Notes under the pieces: model-generated | Told to the model about the DNA's origin: nothing | What the model saw: only the letters and a program-made list of their open reading frames with translations | Databases searched by the model: none | Shown here: one piece after another, positions 8,237 to 17,102 of the stretch | Layout of the letters: every line of letters begins with the position of its first letter | Numbering within the stretch: position 1 is the first letter of the stretch | Position numbers and translations under genes: made by a program | Assembly (NCBI GenBank): GCA_001940985.1 | Contig: MSHB01000007.1 | Location: forward strand, 1-64,000 | Origin: Mollicutes bacterium Phil14 | GTDB taxonomy: Bacteria; Bacillota_I; Bacilli_A; ML615J-28; CAG-698 | Length of the DNA: 64,000 nucleotides | Direction: 5' to 3'

Positions 8237-10126
8237 TTATAATTTTTTACTATGCACGTCAAGTTGTTTTCTACTTAAATCAAAAATATCATTAAATAAT
8301 TGGCCTAAATCATCATCGATATAAACATCTTTTTCAAATAAAGGTTCTAGTTTCTTTCTTACATCAACAATCAAGTCAACCTTTACATCTTCATCAGGTC
8401 TCAAATTGTCATTTTCAATATGACGTTTAGTTCTTCTTAAGATATCAATATCAATTCTGACCAAGTCCTTTTTATCATTTAATACTGATATCTTAGAATT
8501 AATGTCTTTAGCATTGTCTTCAAACTTTTTGATTTCTTCGTTAGCCTTATCTAAAACCTTTTGAGATTTTTCTATTTTGGCTTTTGCCAACTTTAATTTA
8601 TCAAAGTTTTCAGCAAATTCTATTTTGTTCTTTTCAAAATTCTTATATCTATTAACAGCTTTCTTCATATTAGAAGAAATATTTAAATAGAAATTATCCA
8701 CTAGGAATTTTGGATCATATTCGTTTTCTTTCTTTTTATCATTATTGGAAGGAATTAATCTAATAGGTACAATTTCAGCAATCTTAGGTAATCTTTCAAA
8801 TACATTATCAATTGCCTTATGAGTTTCTGATGAAATTAATACCTTCTTACCTTTTTTAATTAGCTGAGCTACTGTTTCAGCAATTACTTGTGTTTTACCA
8901 GTTCCTGGAGGACCTTGAAGTAAGAATATACCGTTACTTGAAACTGCTTTTCTTACAGCCTCTTTTTGCTTTTCATTAAGAGAATCTAAATACCATATCC
9001 AATCACTAGGTTCAGCTTTAACAGTGTCTAATTCTTCAGGATTAAAAAGATATGTTGAAAGATATGGATTCTTAACATATCCAGAATAGAAATTATCTAA
9101 AGCTGCTTCTTGTCTTGATATCTTTGCCTTTTCAGCACGATTATCGTAAACAATATATTCACAAGAATCTACAGCCTTTTTTTGCTTATCGGAAATAACA
9201 TTATTAGAATCGCCTAATCTAAAATATAATGAGAATCTAATAATTGTTTCTTCTTCAATTGCTTTTTCTTTATCAGATTTTAACTTAGCATCAAGTTCTT
9301 CTTTTGATTTAATCTTTTCATTTCTAACATCATCTTTATATTTATTAGTAATTTCAGAATTCTTTTTAATCTCGTACTGTGCCAATAATCTTTTTAATTC
9401 AGCTTCATTCTTATTAACATTGTCTTGTAATAATTTAGAGTTTCTTTCAACATAATATGACTTGACATCAATTTTTGAACATTCTTCTTCAATTAATACT
9501 TTTATTCTTGAAGCATATTCATTGTTTTTTTCTTTTTTATCTTGTTTATTATTCTTTTTAATATTAGTTTCGATTTCTTTTTTCTTTTTATCAATTAAAC
9601 TAATAATATTTTTATCTTTATTTTCTAAAACATCTTGTTCTAAAGAACTATCTAATTCTTTTTTATATGAATCTATTCTTTCTTTAGCCTGTTTATTTAG
9701 TTCTTTTTCATATAAATTAACAGCTTGTTTTACTTCTTCTTTAATAATCTTTTCAAACTTAGCATCTATATTTTTATATGATTTATCAATATCTCTTGTA
9801 TATACTAGATCTAATTCTTCTAAATGATCAGTAGGTTCGATATCATAAGAAACTATTTTAAATCTATCACCTAATGCATAGCCAGCATTTAATAATTCAC
9901 CAAAAGTAACCTGTTTATCGTTATGCTGTGATTTGCTTTCAGGATCAATAGCAGTAATAAATACATTATCACTAGATAATGAACGAATCTTACGTTCTTC
10001 TTCATTAACTAATTTTCCACGTTTTGTAACTTTAGCTTCATTAAACGCTTTTCTATTTCTTTCAATATCTAATCTAATAAGTGGGAATTCTTCAGCATCT
10101 TCTATCTTTCCAGATAAAACAATCAT
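8237..10126 (-). CDS. SF1 (UPF1-like) helicase, C-terminally truncated
   Basis: A 629-residue ORF with an N-terminal unknown domain (1-120), a long charged coiled-coil region (about 120-330), then an SF1 helicase N-terminal core. It contains QKEAVRKAVSS, Walker A QGPPGTGKT and the SSETHKAIDNV block typical of UPF1/DNA2-like AAA_11 proteins. After another coiled-coil insert the protein stops. Motif II and motifs III-VI, which normally follow over another 400-600 residues, are absent, so it cannot be a working helicase. The tail remnant at 8094-8236 suggests an internal deletion. It is the last gene of a three-gene operon, 3 bases after its neighbour, with a GGTGAG site. Confidence 0.75.
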   Translation of the reverse strand: MIVLSGKIEDAEEFPLIRLDIERNRKAFNEAKVTKRGKLVNEEERKIRSLSSDNVFITAIDPESKSQHNDKQVTFGELLNAGYALGDRFKIVSYDIEPTDHLEELDLVYTRDIDKSYKNIDAKFEKIIKEEVKQAVNLYEKELNKQAKERIDSYKKELDSSLEQDVLENKDKNIISLIDKKKKEIETNIKKNNKQDKKEKNNEYASRIKVLIEEECSKIDVKSYYVERNSKLLQDNVNKNEAELKRLLAQYEIKKNSEITNKYKDDVRNEKIKSKEELDAKLKSDKEKAIEEETIIRFSLYFRLGDSNNVISDKQKKAVDSCEYIVYDNRAEKAKISRQEAALDNFYSGYVKNPYLSTYLFNPEELDTVKAEPSDWIWYLDSLNEKQKEAVRKAVSSNGIFLLQGPPGTGKTQVIAETVAQLIKKGKKVLISSETHKAIDNVFERLPKIAEIVPIRLIPSNNDKKKENEYDPKFLVDNFYLNISSNMKKAVNRYKNFEKNKIEFAENFDKLKLAKAKIEKSQKVLDKANEEIKKFEDNAKDINSKISVLNDKKDLVRIDIDILRRTKRHIENDNLRPDEDVKVDLIVDVRKKLEPLFEKDVYIDDDLGQLFNDIFDLSRKQLDVHSKKL

Positions 10127-10129
10127 ATC

Positions 10130-10894
10130 TCACCATTTAAACTCATCTCGTCCATCAAGAAGATATTCATCATAAATTGAAGCATTCTTTTTATAGTCTT
10201 TTCTATTTACAGCATATGCTTCAACAAACATAACTCTATCTAATTTGAAATTACGTTTTGATTGTTCTTGAAGATAGTATTTTCTAAATTCAATATACTT
10301 GTTCCAAACTTCATATGTTTTTCTAATTTCCTCTGGATGTTCAACAGTCCAGCAATTATCTATAATCGTTTTAATGTTGTTAGGTGTAAAAAATGTATCA
10401 TTGTAATCAACATGATTTATACTCCAATATCCTCGTTCAAATGAATTACAAACCGAATAATCATCCACTCTTACATCATATGGAGATTCCATTGAATCAT
10501 CAATTAATTGTAATCCCTTAATCTGTAACATTTTTAATTTTCCACCTTCATAAATATCACCAATCAAGATGATGTTTTGATTGTCAGGTAGAACTCTTTT
10601 CATTGATAAAGTTAATTCTGGTCGAATAACTACATTATTTAAAAAAGATGGTTTGTCTTCTGCTACTTGATGTTTCTCTCTTAAGAAATTAGGGCAAGAA
10701 ATATAATATTTCTTATTAAAGTTAGTAGGGAAACATGTTTCAATAAAAGTATTAAAATTAGTTACTTGTCTTTCCAATGGGATTCTTCTTTGAAGCAATT
10801 CAAATTGTTCGTTTAATGATAAATTATAAAAATCATTTTTTGAGTTTGCTCCTCTATTTAAATGTTCACTAAAAGATAAAAATATATATGCCAT
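10130..10894 (-). CDS. Unrecognised protein in the helicase operon
   Basis: A 254-residue soluble protein with no membrane segment, starting after an AGGAGG site and lying 12 bases after the upstream gene. A central part reads RVLPDNQNIILIGDIYEGGKLKMLQIKG in two beta-like stretches. The C-terminal 80 residues are helical and charged (KYIEFRKYYLQEQSKRNF). I see no catalytic motif I can name. Operon position between a possible HEPN-type protein and an SF1 helicase suggests it belongs to the same conflict-type module. Function unknown. Confidence 0.7.
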   Translation of the reverse strand: MAYIFLSFSEHLNRGANSKNDFYNLSLNEQFELLQRRIPLERQVTNFNTFIETCFPTNFNKKYYISCPNFLREKHQVAEDKPSFLNNVVIRPELTLSMKRVLPDNQNIILIGDIYEGGKLKMLQIKGLQLIDDSMESPYDVRVDDYSVCNSFERGYWSINHVDYNDTFFTPNNIKTIIDNCWTVEHPEEIRKTYEVWNKYIEFRKYYLQEQSKRNFKLDRVMFVEAYAVNRKDYKKNASIYDEYLLDGRDEFKW

Positions 10895-10906
10895 TCTTTT
10901 GTCCTC

Positions 10907-11836
10907 CTATATATCTAGTGGATTAACAATAACATCTATTTCATCTTGTACGACGTCTAAGAAGTAATCATCATAATCCCATTGTGCATCAGCTGCATTT
11001 TCACCAAATGCTCTCGCACATAATTCATCAAAGAATAAATGTAAGTTATCTAAACAATCTAAGATGAATTTTTCATCTAGTTTAACAACAGAAAGTGCAG
11101 ATTCACCATTTTGATATTTTTCTTCTGGGTCCCATACCATTTTAGGATACCATTGCTTCAAGATCTTATATGATCTAAGAGAGTTATGTTTAAGGAAGTT
11201 CCAAACGGTAAATGCTCTATCATATAATTTGTAATTATCATATTGTCTAAATGATAATGCATTATCACCCTGAAGACCTTGAATATAAATATCAAATTGT
11301 TTCTTAGTATAATCTTCTTCTTTATAACCACAGGCAGTTAACATCTTTAAACATAACGCATCAATGCTAGACATTAATTGATGAAAGAATTGAGCATATA
11401 AAGATTTAATAATTACTTTATAATCCGCACTTCTTTTCATACCTGCAATAAATGCTTTTGCATTAGCTTCATCGTACTCAAGAACACCATCAGCTAAATA
11501 ATCTAATCTCGCACTGTCTTCTACTTGCTTTGGTGTTTTAATACTATCAATAAAGCTTTTATATTCTCTAAACCATAATTGTTTATAACCTGCTAACAAA
11601 TCTCTGAACCAATTACATTTATAATCGGATCTATGTTGCTTTGTTGGAAGGTAATAAACAGATTGTCTTATTTCTATTTTAGTATCAGGAATAGTAAAGA
11701 ATTTTTTATATCTCTTTGTGTCAATTTTAATTCTGCCATCTTTAGCAATAAGGCCATAATAATCAATCTGATCGCATTTATTATCTTTTTCTAATTTATC
11801 GTAGTTTTTACCGATGACTTTGCTTTTCTTTTTCAT
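10907..11836 (-). CDS. Unknown protein, possible HEPN-like domain
   Basis: A 309-residue protein starting after AAGGAGGTG. It is helical from about residue 130 onward. The block FFHQLMSSIDALCLKML followed some 65 residues later by TVWNFLKHNSL and KILKQWYP resembles the 'N-x-x-KH' region of HEPN-type nuclease or scaffold proteins, but the canonical Rx4-6H motif is not clear. It is the first gene of a three-gene operon, immediately downstream of a terminator and a candidate small RNA with its own promoter, so its expression may depend on readthrough. HEPN assignment is tentative. Confidence 0.65.
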   Translation of the reverse strand: MKKKSKVIGKNYDKLEKDNKCDQIDYYGLIAKDGRIKIDTKRYKKFFTIPDTKIEIRQSVYYLPTKQHRSDYKCNWFRDLLAGYKQLWFREYKSFIDSIKTPKQVEDSARLDYLADGVLEYDEANAKAFIAGMKRSADYKVIIKSLYAQFFHQLMSSIDALCLKMLTACGYKEEDYTKKQFDIYIQGLQGDNALSFRQYDNYKLYDRAFTVWNFLKHNSLRSYKILKQWYPKMVWDPEEKYQNGESALSVVKLDEKFILDCLDNLHLFFDELCARAFGENAADAQWDYDDYFLDVVQDEIDVIVNPLDI

Positions 11837-11860
11837 GTTATTGACACCTCCTTATATACA

Positions 11861-11895
11861 AAAAAGTGACGATAGGTATTAGCCTATCGCCACTT
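11861..11895 (-). terminator. Leader terminator upstream of the three-gene operon
   Basis: On the minus strand a stem of 5 + 7 base pairs with one internal mismatch (AAGTG-GCGATAGG against CCTATCG-TCACTT) and a 6-base loop is followed by five T. It ends only eight to ten bases before the AAGGAGG site of the gene at 10907-11836. It therefore either terminates a separate small RNA or attenuates the operon. Confidence 0.75.
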
Positions 11896-12074
11896 CAATA
11901 ACATTCTTCCTTTTATTATGTTATTTTGTTTAGACACGCAATACCACTCTTGAAATTTAGCTTTTAACTATTGGTTTACTCCTCATATGGTATATCCCAA
12001 CCATAAGATTCGCTCCAACATTCCATATAGGTAAAGTTCTTACTCCACAGTTTCAGAACATGCATTTGTATCTA
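11861..12074 (-). ncRNA. Candidate structured small RNA or regulatory leader
   Basis: About 215 nt between a good promoter (12081-12110) and an intrinsic terminator (11861-11895), with no convincing ORF. Several hairpins are visible: GTTCT/AGAAC, TATGGT/ACCATA nested inside a CCTATATG/CATAT-G-AGG pairing, and a perfect AATAACAT/ATGTTATT stem at 11897-11925 (plus coordinates) with an A-rich loop containing AAGGAAGA. It sits directly in front of a conflict-type operon, like RNAs of retrons, type III toxin-antitoxin or AbiF loci, but I recognise none of those. No T-box or known riboswitch core was seen. Confidence 0.5.
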
Positions 12075-12080
12075 ACTATA

Positions 12081-12110
12081 ATTATATCATATTATTGAAA
12101 TTTATTTCAA
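12081..12110 (-). promoter_or_regulatory. Promoter of the candidate small RNA
   Basis: Minus-strand -35 TTGAAA (12105-12110) and -10 TATAAT (12081-12086), spacer 18 bases. Predicted start about 12074. Confidence 0.65.
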
Positions 12111-12117
12111 TATCTAG

Positions 12118-12158
12118 GACACATTTACAGTTTTCGTCATTATTATAACAGATGTGTC
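12118..12158 (-). promoter_or_regulatory. Inverted repeat flanking an extended -10; possible operator
   Basis: Seven-base arms GACACAT (12118-12124) and ATGTGTC (12152-12158) bracket an extended -10 sequence TGTTATAAT read on the minus strand (12142-12150). The XRE regulator gene ends 44 bases away, so this is a plausible binding site for it. Assignment is inference. Confidence 0.4.
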
Positions 12159-12201
12159 AAATATGAAAAATGTACTATAGTTCAAAAATAAAAAGAAGGA
12201 T

Positions 12202-12432
12202 CTACTTGGTTACAAGTAAATCCTCCATTTTCATATTAAATATTAGAGCCAGATTATACAAGTTTTCAACATTAGGCATCTTCTTTGCACATTCCCAATC
12301 ATAAATCACACGAGGTGTGTTTAGTTGAAGTAATGCAGCTAGTCTATCATGTGTTAGATTAGCTTTGATTCTAAGGGACCTAAGTCTAATACTTGTTGCT
12401 TCTTTATCTAATATGGCTTTTTGATAATCCAT
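12202..12432 (-). CDS. Small XRE-family HTH regulator
   Basis: A 76-residue protein that is essentially one helix-turn-helix domain (IRLRSLRIKANLTHDRLAAL then TPRVIYDWECAKKMPNVENL and LALIFNMKMEDLL). Start at 12432 was chosen because AGGAGGT lies eight bases upstream; a TTG two codons earlier is unlikely. A strong promoter lies at 12492-12520. Probably a repressor of the downstream RNA/three-gene operon and perhaps of itself. The recognition helix is slightly unusual, lacking the common Q-x-x-(V/I)S pattern. Confidence 0.85.
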   Translation of the reverse strand: MDYQKAILDKEATSIRLRSLRIKANLTHDRLAALLQLNTPRVIYDWECAKKMPNVENLYNLALIFNMKMEDLLVTK

Positions 12433-12491
12433 ACACAAGTACCTCCTTTGAGCCCTTCCTCAACTTTCTGGTACTTCAGATTATCGGAATA

Positions 12492-12520
12492 ATTATATAA
12501 CAAAAGAGTTATTTTATCAA
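12492..12520 (-). promoter_or_regulatory. Promoter of the XRE regulator gene
   Basis: Minus-strand -35 TTGATA (12515-12520), 17-base spacer, -10 TATAAT (12492-12497), about 60 bases before the start codon. Confidence 0.75.
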
Positions 12521-12584
12521 TTTACTGAATGTACAATAACTCTACAGTTATTTGACCTTAAATTTGCTAATGTCATTTTTTCAC

Positions 12585-12664
12585 CTAAAAAACAGGTTTT
12601 AACATACCTATTCCATTAGTTTCCACTAAATGCAAGTTTAAGAATAAAATCACTACAATTATTT
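12585..12664. repeat. Intergenic ~80-bp element, copy A
   Basis: Shares roughly 70-75% identity over its length with 18883-18963. Both begin with CTAAAA, then ACAGGTTTTA, then TTCC.TTAGTTTC, and end TAAAAT.ACTA....TTATTT. Each copy lies just 3' of a minus-strand gene. The first 20 bases form an imperfect hairpin around ACA. Could be an old duplication, a shared terminator region or a recombination scar. Confidence 0.55.
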
Positions 12665-12677
12665 GAGGTTAATTTTC

Positions 12678-15600
12678 TTACTGATTCCCTTTTTTGCTAA
12701 GCAAATAATTAAGCAACTGAAAATCTTTATTTAAATCCATAGTTTTTGAAATATATAATTCATGTAGTACCGCCTGTAATATTGCACTATGTTTATAATT
12801 ATCAGCATCACTGTCAAATGTCTTGTTTAAAAAGTCTTTCATGTCATTATTGCGTGTTGATAGGTACATATTATATGTGTAATAATTATTATAATTCATA
12901 TTTTTGAGCATGATTGCCGCCTCAAAAACTTTTTCTGTAGGAATCATTTGTCCAATAATTTGTGTTATTCCTACATTGGCGATGCTTTTTGCATCACATA
13001 GATAATTAAGCATGCTATTTTCAGATATTATAATATACTTTTCATTACCATCAGCTATAGATAAAATACTCTTTTCATCTTCCATCTTGAAATCATCGAA
13101 TTCAAGTTTTTCTTCATTTAGCATTAAATAGTAAGCTTTAGACTTTACCTCTTTAAATTTATTAATAAATTCTTTGAAGTGTACTAAATATTTTGAATCT
13201 TGTTTTTTCGTATAATTGTTTTTTCCATATAAAACCATTTTACCTGTAGAATCCATGCTTAAAGAGCCATCATTTAAATTAATATCATTTAACTCGTTAT
13301 TAATCTCATTGATAATTCTATTTTTAATATAATCAGAAATACAAAAATTATCTTTAATTTCAAAATGAATTTTCTCATAAATGTTAAATAGCACAAATAA
13401 GGCATCATAATAAAACAATAAATTTATATTACTTATTTCACCATTTAAGATTTTAAGATTGTTTATAAGTTTATTAGATGATTCTCTTAGTAAGAACATT
13501 AAATTATAAAACAGTTTATTTTCAAAGAATATTTTAGATGAAATTGAAAGTGGCAACTTATCCTTAATCGACAAATACTGATCATTCATCCTTTTCCTAT
13601 AATCATATCTCTGTTTTGTAATGTCCTTTATTTTTTTAACAGCATCATCAATAGGCCCACCAATCGTTATTGTACTTGGGTTTAATGTGAGTTCTCTTAA
13701 AAATAATTTTGAATAGTACGAATACATATCTTCAATTAAATCTATCTTATATTCTTTTCCATTATATGTAATAATATCTCCTACAGAGCAATACATATAA
13801 TCACAATATGGTTCACAATATAAACATGCATCAATCCACTCAGTATTGTTATTACTAAATCCATCAAAAATACTTTTTTTATGAAATACAATTATTTTTT
13901 TATCATTATAACTACTTATTGTTACAGCAGTATTATCATTTACTTCACTACATGTTTTAGTCGTATTTTTATTAGTTAATTCGAATATCTTAAATAAGCA
14001 ACCTGAATTATTTACTCCAGTAATTAATGCCTTTTCATAAAAATCTAGTGCGTTTTCTAACTCATTGTTATGATAATAAACTTCTGCGACATAAACTAAT
14101 TCATAATAATTTTTAGATAGCAATGCTTTTTCAAAGTATTTATCCTTAATGTATCTTTCTTTTTCTAATCTATAATTAAATAACAACTGCAAAGAACCAG
14201 GATTATTAAAAGTGTCAATTTCATAATATAAATTTTCAAATGCCTTCTCATATTCACATTTGTTCCAATTTATAATTGCTAAATTATGATTAATCCCTAA
14301 AATAGTTTTTGAATTATTGATGGCATTATATTCATTCAGTAATATGTCGTCGTATTGATGACTATTTTGATTATAATGATGAAACATTAATATATAATTA
14401 GCTTTTAAATCAACATCCCTTATTCGTTTTATCGTTTCAAAAAAACGTTCGTTTTCATGTGCCATTATTAAATTAGCCAAATAGATTTCAACACTAAAAT
14501 TTGATAATTTATCCTCATGAGTAATGCACCATTTTTTTAGATTATCATCATCGGGATTATAATTCCAACATAAGCAATTATATAAAAAATCTTCTGAATA
14601 TAGTTCTTTATATTTTTTTAATTCATTAGTGAATTCATTCTTTTCAATATATCTTCTATACAACATAAGAAAAGCTGAATCCTTCTTCAAAAGATATTTA
14701 TGTTCATCTAAAAAATCTCTTGTAATCGAAGGATTATTTGCTAAAAAAGCCACTAGAGATTTATAATCATCTACTCTAGTCGAATAATCAAGTATCTCAT
14801 CGACTAATATAGGACATTTTTTCTCTATCATAAAACCATAATATATGTCAGCAATTTCTTTTTTTGCCTGTTCTTCCTTTGAGAGTCTATTATAATAATA
14901 TTCAAACATTTCGCTATTTGCTATTGCCAAATAAATCAATATAAACTTATAGATATTTTGTTTGATATCACTATTATATTTATCAATCATATTTATATAT
15001 TTGGAAATATCATTAATTACATTGTCTTTTGAAAGAACATCGGCGGTAATCAGACATTTTTCTCGTAATTTTAAAATAAAAGAAATGAATTCATAGTAAT
15101 AATCATCTTCACAAAATTCCAATTTATTTCCATTTTTGTCATATATATAACAAAATTGAGATGATGAACTAAATATATAATTCATTATGAATTTTATTTG
15201 AATTCCAGGTTTAAATGACTTTAATTTTGCTGATATATCTTGATTTTTAATCAAATCCTCTGTTTTACTTTTTACGACCTGCTGAGCAACATACTTTAGA
15301 TCGTCGCTTATAATTAAATCAATAAGACTTTCGATTTCTTTTTTATTGTCAAATTCTATTAAAGTTAAAACAATATCATCTATATTCTTATAACCGAGTT
15401 CAATATATGATTTGATATCATCATGGCATTCTTTTCTAAATATACAGGCTAAAATTATTCTGTATCTTATAATTATTTCGTTTAAATTGTGATTTTGAAT
15501 ATCTTTAAAATCATTTATTTTCGTACTTATAATATCAAAATCGCCTGTTTTTAATAGGGACATAAACAATGCTTCAAGTTCCTCGCCACTATCTATATTT

Positions 15601-15959
15601 TTAGGATTAAGAGCTTCTTGTCTAGTTCTTTCCTCCGCAATAAACTTCCACTCTTTCAACTTATTGGTAGTATATTCACTTGGATCGTTGTCTATTAAAT
15701 GATGATGAACGCCACACATAACTATGCAGTTATCATAACTTTTTATTTCATCTGAAGATAAATTTGGATCATATCTTGGTCCACCTGGAGATGCAGCAGC
15801 AATATGAGCATATTCAGCAAGATTAATTAATTCACTTGAGTTCTTTTTTCGACTTACTAAAAGTCTATTACAATCTGGGAAGCAGCATCTAAAACCTACA
15901 CTTCTTCCAGCTAAGTTCTTTATTTTATCAGAAAAATCATTTTCCTTTGGTCTGCTCAT
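12678..15959 (-). CDS. Large HNH-nuclease / helical-repeat protein
   Basis: A 1093-residue protein; start at 15959 follows GAGGTG by seven bases. The N-terminal 110 residues form an HNH-type nuclease: paired cysteines (CCFPDC, about 26-31), AHIAAASPGGPRYD (about 54-67) and NCIVMCGVHHHLID (about 82-95), with the expected Cys and His metal ligands. Residues about 130-700 are alpha-helical and tetratricopeptide-like (for example ELENALDFYEKALITG), suggesting a sensor or scaffold solenoid. The C-terminal 350 residues are unassigned. This layout fits a nuclease effector of an anti-phage or conflict system, but I cannot name one. Its neighbour at 16001-16717 lies 41 bases upstream and may be a partner. 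Confidence 0.75.
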   Translation of the reverse strand: MSRPKENDFSDKIKNLAGRSVGFRCCFPDCNRLLVSRKKNSSELINLAEYAHIAAASPGGPRYDPNLSSDEIKSYDNCIVMCGVHHHLIDNDPSEYTTNKLKEWKFIAEERTRQEALNPKNIDSGEELEALFMSLLKTGDFDIISTKINDFKDIQNHNLNEIIIRYRIILACIFRKECHDDIKSYIELGYKNIDDIVLTLIEFDNKKEIESLIDLIISDDLKYVAQQVVKSKTEDLIKNQDISAKLKSFKPGIQIKFIMNYIFSSSSQFCYIYDKNGNKLEFCEDDYYYEFISFILKLREKCLITADVLSKDNVINDISKYINMIDKYNSDIKQNIYKFILIYLAIANSEMFEYYYNRLSKEEQAKKEIADIYYGFMIEKKCPILVDEILDYSTRVDDYKSLVAFLANNPSITRDFLDEHKYLLKKDSAFLMLYRRYIEKNEFTNELKKYKELYSEDFLYNCLCWNYNPDDDNLKKWCITHEDKLSNFSVEIYLANLIMAHENERFFETIKRIRDVDLKANYILMFHHYNQNSHQYDDILLNEYNAINNSKTILGINHNLAIINWNKCEYEKAFENLYYEIDTFNNPGSLQLLFNYRLEKERYIKDKYFEKALLSKNYYELVYVAEVYYHNNELENALDFYEKALITGVNNSGCLFKIFELTNKNTTKTCSEVNDNTAVTISSYNDKKIIVFHKKSIFDGFSNNNTEWIDACLYCEPYCDYMYCSVGDIITYNGKEYKIDLIEDMYSYYSKLFLRELTLNPSTITIGGPIDDAVKKIKDITKQRYDYRKRMNDQYLSIKDKLPLSISSKIFFENKLFYNLMFLLRESSNKLINNLKILNGEISNINLLFYYDALFVLFNIYEKIHFEIKDNFCISDYIKNRIINEINNELNDINLNDGSLSMDSTGKMVLYGKNNYTKKQDSKYLVHFKEFINKFKEVKSKAYYLMLNEEKLEFDDFKMEDEKSILSIADGNEKYIIISENSMLNYLCDAKSIANVGITQIIGQMIPTEKVFEAAIMLKNMNYNNYYTYNMYLSTRNNDMKDFLNKTFDSDADNYKHSAILQAVLHELYISKTMDLNKDFQLLNYLLSKKGNQ

Positions 15960-16000
15960 TTTTGTACACCTCACTTTTTCATTTAATTGTTATTTAATCA

Positions 16001-16717
16001 TTACCATAAATAAGGATTTTTAAAGCATTCAATTGCTGTGTCTATATTAATACTATCTCTAAAATCGCTATACTTTCTATAATGAGAAATTTCGATTTGT
16101 GGAGATGGACTAGCTAGTAATTGAGACCAAAATCTTCCATTAACATCATTTAACCATATAGTTAATATTGGCGTACCCAGATTAGAAATCATTACTTGTT
16201 CTTTTATATAGTAGATTCTTAATTTTAATGTTTGACCTGGTTTTATATATCTCTTATGAGACCAAACTTCGTAATTTAATAAATTCTCGGTAATATAAAA
16301 CTCTTTTCTTTCTAATTCAACTAAAGAAAGATTTTTTGGCAAATTACCAGTGATACATATATCTGCAATTTCAGTAAGACCAGTGTTCTTCAATTCATAT
16401 TCCACGAAATCTAAATTGTCATCTTTTAATGCTTTTTCATCATAAAAGAATCTTGCTCGACCATTATCATCAATAAAATTAGTGATATTAAGCATCAACA
16501 CATTGCAATCATTATTCACTTTTTTATTGCTTTTAGTTGCTTCAAAATCTTGATATTTAATTATTTCCAATCTTGGTTTTTCAGCATCAGCCTTCAATAA
16601 TTGTTCATTCTTTTCTTTTTCTCTTTCATGTTTTAAAGTTAATCTGACTCCAAAATAAGTAAACAATCCTCCAATGAGGCCTCCTAATATACTGCCAGCA
16701 AAAGCTAACCAATCCAT
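16001..16717 (-). CDS. Membrane-anchored protein of unknown function
   Basis: About 238 residues. One N-terminal hydrophobic helix (WLAFAGSILGGLIGGLFTYFGV) is followed by a short charged helix (KHEREKEKNEQLL) and then a mainly beta-type cytoplasmic domain (residues about 50-238) without recognisable catalytic motifs. Start taken at ATG 16717 behind GGGAG; two further ATGs lie 6-9 bases upstream. It precedes the HNH/TPR gene in the same orientation with a short gap, so the two may work together, for example as a membrane-tethered sensor and nuclease. That link is inference. Confidence 0.65.
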   Translation of the reverse strand: MDWLAFAGSILGGLIGGLFTYFGVRLTLKHEREKEKNEQLLKADAEKPRLEIIKYQDFEATKSNKKVNNDCNVLMLNITNFIDDNGRARFFYDEKALKDDNLDFVEYELKNTGLTEIADICITGNLPKNLSLVELERKEFYITENLLNYEVWSHKRYIKPGQTLKLRIYYIKEQVMISNLGTPILTIWLNDVNGRFWSQLLASPSPQIEISHYRKYSDFRDSINIDTAIECFKNPYLW

Positions 16718-16805
16718 AATCATCACTCCCTTCTACTTAAGTATTGCAATTACAAATATTGCATATAAAAGTAATCTAGATACAAATCACTAACATTATT
16801 TGCAG

Positions 16806-17102
16806 TTAAATAACTAGTTTTAATTTGCTAGCAAATTCATCTATTTTATTTTTAATCTCTAGTAATTGATTCTTTAGTTCAGTTGCTTTATCTTCTGCAT
16901 TATTGATATTACCAAAGTTTACTTTATAAGATTTAATATGCCACCAAGTATTAAAATCAACATCTTCAGCTTCTAAAGCTTCCGCCTTAGTTTTAAGCTT
17001 TTCAATTATTTCTTTATTATCCTTGAATGCTTTAATAGTAATATAAACCTTAGATCCAGTTACATTAAATTCACAATAATTCTGGTTTATCCCATTTAAC
17101 AA
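16806..17102 (-). pseudogene. 3' fragment of an unknown gene fused behind a broken methylase
   Basis: An open frame whose convincing part is about 90 residues (from CEFNVTGSKVYI to EFASKLKLVI). It has no start with a ribosome site. Its first codons overlap the methylase C-terminus in another frame, so I read it as the tail of a different gene joined to the methylase by a deletion. The helical end (EDKATELKNQLLEIKNKI) is coiled-coil-like. Family unrecognised. Confidence 0.5.

Noticed and set aside
9462-10175. Plus-strand ORFs opposite the helicase gene
   Set aside because: They are antisense shadows of a coiled-coil-rich gene, with Ser/Leu/Phe-biased translations and no ribosome sites.
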